Below, in pieces: positions 60,285 to 64,000 of a stretch of DNA of 64,000 nucleotides. This DNA is from AAA044-D11 sp965268555 (lineage in GTDB: Bacteria; Actinomycetota; Actinomycetes; Nanopelagicales; Nanopelagicaceae). The position numbers were made by a program, and so were the translations under genes. The stretch spans positions 558,001-622,000 of the forward strand of contig OZ254174.1 of NCBI GenBank assembly GCA_965268555.1, read 5' to 3'. Under the pieces are notes generated by a model. It saw only the letters and a program-made list of their open reading frames with translations, did not search any database and was not told where the DNA came from. How positions within the stretch are numbered: position 1 is the stretch's first letter; the number at the start of each line of letters is the position of its first letter.

Positions 60285-61507
60285 TTTGTTTTATCCAGAG
60301 CAATATTCATGGCTTCTTCATCTTCGCTCTGCGTTGGTAAGCGGTCAGCTGTCTTCAAAAGAACATGGCCATTTGAAATAATCAGATAACCAATTAGAAC
60401 GCAGACACTCATAGCTGCTAGGCAATATCTAGGCGAAAACGCTTCACTTATATAACCGCTAAGCGCTGCGCCAATTGCTAGTGCAGTGCCTTCAAATGTC
60501 CAGAGCCAACCAATTGCAGCGGTTGGTGCACCTTTAGGACGAACCGCTTCAACAATCTCCCAATAGAAAACCATCTGCATTCCACCGGCGAGGCCAAGAA
60601 GTGCCGAAACGATTAGCAGCGTCCAATCGGGGTTTGTTGCCGCAAGTGGTGCGCAGACAATCACCCAGAAAAGATAAGTACTTCTAAATGCGCGCAGCGG
60701 TGTAACCTTCTTGGAGATTAAACCTGCAAGCAGACTCCCAAAGATATTAAAGATAGCCATGACCGCAAATATCAAACCTGTTCGGCTCGCTACACCTTCA
60801 AGTGTTGTGAAGGCGGGAACCCCAGTTTCGAAGAGACCGTATGCCAAACCTATAAATATTCCCTCTGCAATTAATAACCGGATTGCTGGCATTTTCAAGA
60901 GATGATCGGCGCCTGGCTCCTTCTTCTCTGGAATCCAATTTCTAGTGACTTTTAATAGCGCAAGTGCAACGCCACCAAGCAACATTGCTCCTGCGCAGAC
61001 GTTAAGAGCGCTTTTAGGAGAATCAGAAAGTGCAAGTGAAGTAACTAATACTGGTCCAATCACCGCAGCAGTGCTCATTACTGCAGTGTCTACGGCGAAG
61101 ATTGCACGTTGCTTTGGCTCTGGAACAACAATTTTCCAAAGGGGACGAACCGCTAGATTAATCGGCGGCGCAACGGCTCCTAAAATTAAGGAGATTGCAA
61201 TTAACGAGATTTTTCCATCGGCGTAGTTAAAGAAAATAATTAGCGCTGAATAAGAGGGAACAAGAATTCGCAATGGCCAAGTCAAGCCATATCTATCTAT
61301 GAAGACTGAACGAATTCCTACAGTCAGAGATGAGGCCAGTCCATTTAATCCAACAGCTAATCCGGCTATTGCAATGGAGGAAGTAGAGTTTTGAACTTTA
61401 AAGAAGATGCCAAGAGAGATCATCCCGTAGGCCAGGCGAGCCGGAATAGAGCTAATTAGTAATTGCTGGACACCTTTCATTTTCAGGAGTTCCAGATATG
61501 CGTGCAT
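60281..61507 (-). CDS. Major facilitator superfamily transporter
   Basis: 408 aa with 12 predicted helices. No substrate signature is recognised; the loop after helix 2 is GIRSVFIDRYG. General features are those of drug or sugar MFS exporters. ATG at 61507 preceded on the minus strand by TAGAAT plus six bases. Convergent and overlapping with polA (4 bp). Divergent to rpsA. Confidence 0.85.
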   Translation of the reverse strand: MHAYLELLKMKGVQQLLISSIPARLAYGMISLGIFFKVQNSTSSIAIAGLAVGLNGLASSLTVGIRSVFIDRYGLTWPLRILVPSYSALIIFFNYADGKISLIAISLILGAVAPPINLAVRPLWKIVVPEPKQRAIFAVDTAVMSTAAVIGPVLVTSLALSDSPKSALNVCAGAMLLGGVALALLKVTRNWIPEKKEPGADHLLKMPAIRLLIAEGIFIGLAYGLFETGVPAFTTLEGVASRTGLIFAVMAIFNIFGSLLAGLISKKVTPLRAFRSTYLFWVIVCAPLAATNPDWTLLIVSALLGLAGGMQMVFYWEIVEAVRPKGAPTAAIGWLWTFEGTALAIGAALSGYISEAFSPRYCLAAMSVCVLIGYLIISNGHVLLKTADRLPTQSEDEEAMNIALDKTN

Positions 61508-61513
61508 TTTCCG

Positions 61514-61519
61514 ATTCTA
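61514..61519 (-). promoter_or_regulatory. -10 element of leaderless MFS promoter
   Basis: Minus-strand TAGAAT exactly six bases before the ATG at 61507. Confidence 0.5.
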
Positions 61520-61529
61520 GACCCCGATT

Positions 61530-61558
61530 TTGACCATCCACCAGCACGCAAGTAGCCT
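61530..61558 (+). promoter_or_regulatory. rpsA promoter
   Basis: TTGACC (61530-61535), 17-bp spacer, TAGCCT (61553-61558), giving a leader of about 63 nt before the TTG start. Confidence 0.65.
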
Positions 61559-61627
61559 TAGCCCTTCGTGAATCACCCAGATTTATGAATTGTCATATTC
61601 CTACTACTTCTATCCCTTCGGAGAATT

Positions 61628-62986
61628 TTGACCCCTACACAAATTACAGTAAACGACATCGGCTCAGCCGAGGATTTTCTTGCCGCAATTGAAGGCACAA
61701 TTAAGAATTTTAATGATGGCGATCTAGTTATCGGAACCGTTGTTCAAATTGATCGCGAAGAAGTTTTGCTAGACATTGGTTACAAGACCGAAGGTGTTAT
61801 TCCTTCACGCGAACTATCTATCCGCCACGACATTGATCCTTCAGAGATTGTTTCTGTTGGCGATCGCGTTGAAGCGCTTGTAATCACAAAGGAAGATAAA
61901 GAGGGCCGCTTAATCCTTTCCAAGAAGCGCGCACAATACGAACGCGCCTGGGGAGATATTGAAGGCAAGAAAGAGCGTGACGAAGTTGTCACAGGAACTG
62001 TTATTGAAGTTGTTAAGGGTGGCTTAATCGTTGACATCGGTCTACGTGGCTTCCTTCCAGCATCACTAGTTGAAATGCGTCGCGTTCGTGACTTGACTCC
62101 TTACATCGGACAACAAGTTGAAGCCCGCATTATTGAATTGGATAAGAATCGCAACTACGTTGTTCTTTCACGTCGTGCATTCCTAGAACAAACTCAATCT
62201 GCTTCACGTACAACATTCTTGAACCAATTAGAAAAGGGTCAAGTTCGTTCTGGCGTAGTTTCATCAATCGTGAACTTTGGAGCTTTCGTAGACCTAGGTG
62301 GCGTAGATGGACTTGTTCACGTATCTGAACTTTCATGGAAGCACATTGATCATCCAAACGAAGTAGTTGAAGTTGGCGACGCTGTCACTGTTGAAGTTCT
62401 AGAGGTTGACTTCGAGCGTGAGCGTGTTTCACTCTCACTTAAGGCAACTCAAGAAGATCCATGGCAAGCATTTGCTCGCACGCATACAATCAACCAAGTT
62501 GTTCCTGGTGAAGTTACCAAGCTCGTTCCATTCGGCGCATTCATTCGCGTATTCGAAGGAATCGAAGGTCTTGTTCACATTTCAGAGTTGGCCGAACGCC
62601 ACGTTGAAATTCCAGAGCAGGTTGTTCAAGTAGGCGACGAACTATTCGTAAAGATCATCGATATTGATCTTGAACGTCGTCGCATCTCACTTTCATTGAA
62701 GCAAGCTAATGAGGGTCACGAAGTAGAAATCGAAGCATTCGATCCAACACAATATGGAATGGCTGCTAGATACGATGCAGAAGGAAACTTCATTTATCCT
62801 GAAGGTTTCGATGCTGATTCTCAAGAGTGGCGTCCTGGCTTTGAAGCACAACGCGAAGAGTGGGAGCGCCAGTATGCCGAAGCGCAAACACGTTTCATGG
62901 CACACCGTAAGCAGAAGGAAGAGGCTAAAGCTGCCGACGCTGCTGCTGGAGATGCACCTGTAGCTGCCGAAACTGCTGCAGAATAA
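61628..62986 (+). CDS. rpsA: 30S ribosomal protein S1
   Basis: 452 aa with four S1/OB domains: NDGDLVIGTVVQIDREE, RDEVVTGTVIEVVKGG, KGQVRSGVVSSIVNFGAFVDLGG and VPGEVTKLVPFGAFIRV, each ending with SLSLK-like strands in the last two, then an acidic/Ala-rich tail. Four domains are normal for actinobacterial S1. It aids mRNA binding at the 30S subunit. TTG start at 61628 with Shine-Dalgarno CGGAG. Codons are strongly biased. Good terminator at 62997. Confidence 0.96.
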   Translation: MTPTQITVNDIGSAEDFLAAIEGTIKNFNDGDLVIGTVVQIDREEVLLDIGYKTEGVIPSRELSIRHDIDPSEIVSVGDRVEALVITKEDKEGRLILSKKRAQYERAWGDIEGKKERDEVVTGTVIEVVKGGLIVDIGLRGFLPASLVEMRRVRDLTPYIGQQVEARIIELDKNRNYVVLSRRAFLEQTQSASRTTFLNQLEKGQVRSGVVSSIVNFGAFVDLGGVDGLVHVSELSWKHIDHPNEVVEVGDAVTVEVLEVDFERERVSLSLKATQEDPWQAFARTHTINQVVPGEVTKLVPFGAFIRVFEGIEGLVHISELAERHVEIPEQVVQVGDELFVKIIDIDLERRRISLSLKQANEGHEVEIEAFDPTQYGMAARYDAEGNFIYPEGFDADSQEWRPGFEAQREEWERQYAEAQTRFMAHRKQKEEAKAADAAAGDAPVAAETAAE

Positions 62987-62996
62987 AAATAGAGTT

Positions 62997-63026
62997 AAGG
63001 GCCCTGACTTCGGTCGGGGCCCTTTT
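62997..63026 (+). terminator. Rho-independent terminator after rpsA
   Basis: AAGGGCCC / GGGCCCTT stem, extended by GAC / GTC to a TTCG tetraloop, followed by TTTT. Confidence 0.92.
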
Positions 63027-63049
63027 CGTTTGCTTTCACCAATAAAAGA

Positions 63050-63055
63050 TAAGAT
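63050..63055 (+). promoter_or_regulatory. -10 element of leaderless coaE promoter
   Basis: TAAGAT exactly six bases before the GTG at 63062. Confidence 0.5.
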
Positions 63056-63061
63056 TGCAAG

Positions 63062-63667
63062 GTGATAAAAGTTGCCCTTACTGGTGGAATTGGATCCGGT
63101 AAATCTACTGCTGGGGATTTTTTCGAAGATTTAGGTGCAGTAGTTGTAGATGCCGACCAGCTTGCTCGCGAGGTTATTGAACGTGGTACCGATGGCTTTG
63201 ATGAATTAGTCGCAACTTTTGGTGATGAAATTCTTACTAATGGAATTCTCGATCGTAGAAAACTCGGGGAGATAGTTTTTGCAGATCCCAAAGCTCGCAA
63301 AACTCTTGAAGAGATAATTCATCCCCGAGTAGCAGAAGCTTTTGATGAGATAGTCCAGGAGAGCCCGGCAGACTCAGTAATTGTCTACCAGATTCCGATA
63401 CTCGTAGAAACTAAAGGCGAGGATAGATTCGATTACGTGATCACGGTTGAATCCAATTTGGATTTGCGAATCGCAAGGTTAAAAGAACGCGGAATGAAGA
63501 GTTATGAGATAGATGCCCGACTCAAGACGCAAGCGAGTGATGAACAGCGCGCAGCCATAGCTGATTTAATCTTTAAGAATGATGGTGATTTGGACCAACT
63601 GCTTCGCCAGGTCGAAAATGTTTATGAGGATGTACTTCTACCTAGGGCAAAGGCAAGTGCCAGTTAA
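63062..63667 (+). CDS. coaE: Dephospho-CoA kinase
   Basis: 201 aa P-loop kinase. Walker A TGGIGSGKST, DADQLAREV, IIHPRV and the C-terminal RIARLKERGMKSYEIDARL are the expected motifs. It phosphorylates dephospho-CoA to CoA. GTG start with TAAGAT six bases upstream and no Shine-Dalgarno. rpsA-coaE-uvrB is a common actinobacterial order. No extra C-terminal UPF0157 domain is present. Confidence 0.94.
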   Translation: MIKVALTGGIGSGKSTAGDFFEDLGAVVVDADQLAREVIERGTDGFDELVATFGDEILTNGILDRRKLGEIVFADPKARKTLEEIIHPRVAEAFDEIVQESPADSVIVYQIPILVETKGEDRFDYVITVESNLDLRIARLKERGMKSYEIDARLKTQASDEQRAAIADLIFKNDGDLDQLLRQVENVYEDVLLPRAKASAS

Positions 63668-63670
63668 TTT

Positions 63671-64000
63671 ATGCGCCCTATTACAGATCTACAGCGCAAA
63701 GTAAACCCATTTCAAGTTATTAGTGATTATGTTCCATCTGGCGACCAACCAAAAGCTATTGCCGAACTTGAAGCTCGGATAAATGCGGGGGAGTCGGATG
63801 TTGTTCTGCTGGGTGCCACTGGAACCGGAAAATCGGCGACGACTGCTTGGTTAATAGAAAAGTTACAGCGGCCAACTCTGGTGCTCGCTCCAAATAAGAC
63901 ACTTGCTGCTCAACTTGCGAATGAGTTTAGAGAATTAATGCCCAATAACGCTGTTGAATATTTCGTTTCATACTACGACTATTACCAACCAGAAGCATAC
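63671..64000 (+). CDS. uvrB: Excinuclease ABC subunit UvrB (5' part)
   Basis: The first 110 codons are visible: N-terminus VNPFQVISDYVPSGDQPKAI, Walker A GATGTGKSAT, LVLAPNKTLAAQL and the damage-binding hairpin start YYDYYQPEAY, cut by the window edge. Damage recognition in nucleotide excision repair. ATG at 63671, three bases after the coaE stop. No LexA-like box is seen upstream, unlike many uvrB genes. Confidence 0.96.
   Translation, partial: MRPITDLQRKVNPFQVISDYVPSGDQPKAIAELEARINAGESDVVLLGATGTGKSATTAWLIEKLQRPTLVLAPNKTLAAQLANEFRELMPNNAVEYFVSYYDYYQPEAY

Noticed and set aside
63640..63671. SOS control of uvrB
   Set aside because: No CGAAC-N4-GTTCG-like site between coaE and uvrB or in the end of coaE.
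1..64000. Mobile elements, prophage, toxin-antitoxin or defence islands
   Set aside because: No transposase, integrase, phage or restriction gene and no flanking repeats were recognised on either strand.

Overview
The window looks like a chromosome segment of a streamlined, moderately AT-rich actinobacterium. The best match by gene content and style is a freshwater planktonic Nanopelagicales/acI lineage (Planktophila- or Nanopelagicus-like); this is an inference, not a database result. The main evidence is classic actinobacterial gene order (mraZ to ftsZ, pgeF, yggS, sepF, yggT; then a DksA-like gene, lspA, rluD, dnaE; pyk, tRNA, ANTAR regulator; polA, rpsA, coaE, uvrB). It also includes a GXHH-type IleRS behind a T-box, an actinobacterial mraW RNA motif, a PriA-like HisA and a meso-DAP-type MurE. 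Genes are packed with 1-11 nt overlaps, and no mobile elements, CRISPR arrays or prophage genes were seen.

Layout: 1-3950 holds the 3' end of a secreted Thr/Ser-rich protein, a YbaK-type deacylase, ArsC, a SCO1-CopC copper pair, a TauE/SafE permease and a DoxX protein. 4111-8899 is an SOS mutagenesis operon (DUF6504 protein, DnaE2-like polymerase, DinB) with a perfect LexA palindrome overlapping the first start codon. 8973-9326 is a DUF3040 membrane protein. 9382-26364 is the division and cell wall cluster, with a seven-repeat MraZ operator and an mraW RNA between mraZ and rsmH. 26361-29720 is ileS on the minus strand with its T-box leader. 29838-35596 is DksA-like, lspA, rluD, dnaE. 35611-41275 is a histidine cluster hisD-C-B-H-A-F-I plus a 49-aa membrane protein. 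41272-44014 is MauE-like, DsbA-like, lgt and VIT1-type genes. 44107-51582 is gltBD and pyk. 51641-52302 is a tRNA with CAA anticodon abutting an ANTAR response regulator. 52504-57249 is a branched-chain amino-acid ABC transporter. 57250-64000 is a thioesterase, polA, an MFS permease, rpsA, coaE and the start of uvrB.

Genes in each block act together: lipid II synthesis (MurE, F, D, C, MraY, MurG) with the divisome (FtsL, I, W, Q, Z, SepF); IGP-to-histidine synthesis; ammonium assimilation by GltBD; secreted-protein oxidation and lipidation (MauE/DsbA/Lgt, LspA); and DNA repair (DnaE2, DinB, PolA, UvrB).

The most striking non-coding pattern is a TANNNT hexamer exactly six bases before the start codon of at least nine genes, which points to widespread leaderless transcription. 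Particular cases are a LexA operator overlapping a start codon, two back-to-back leaderless promoters between a thioesterase gene and polA, and a response regulator whose start codon lies 1 nt after a tRNA. A terminator-shaped hairpin inside the first codons of lgt and an unusual short-variable-arm CAA tRNA also deserve checking.
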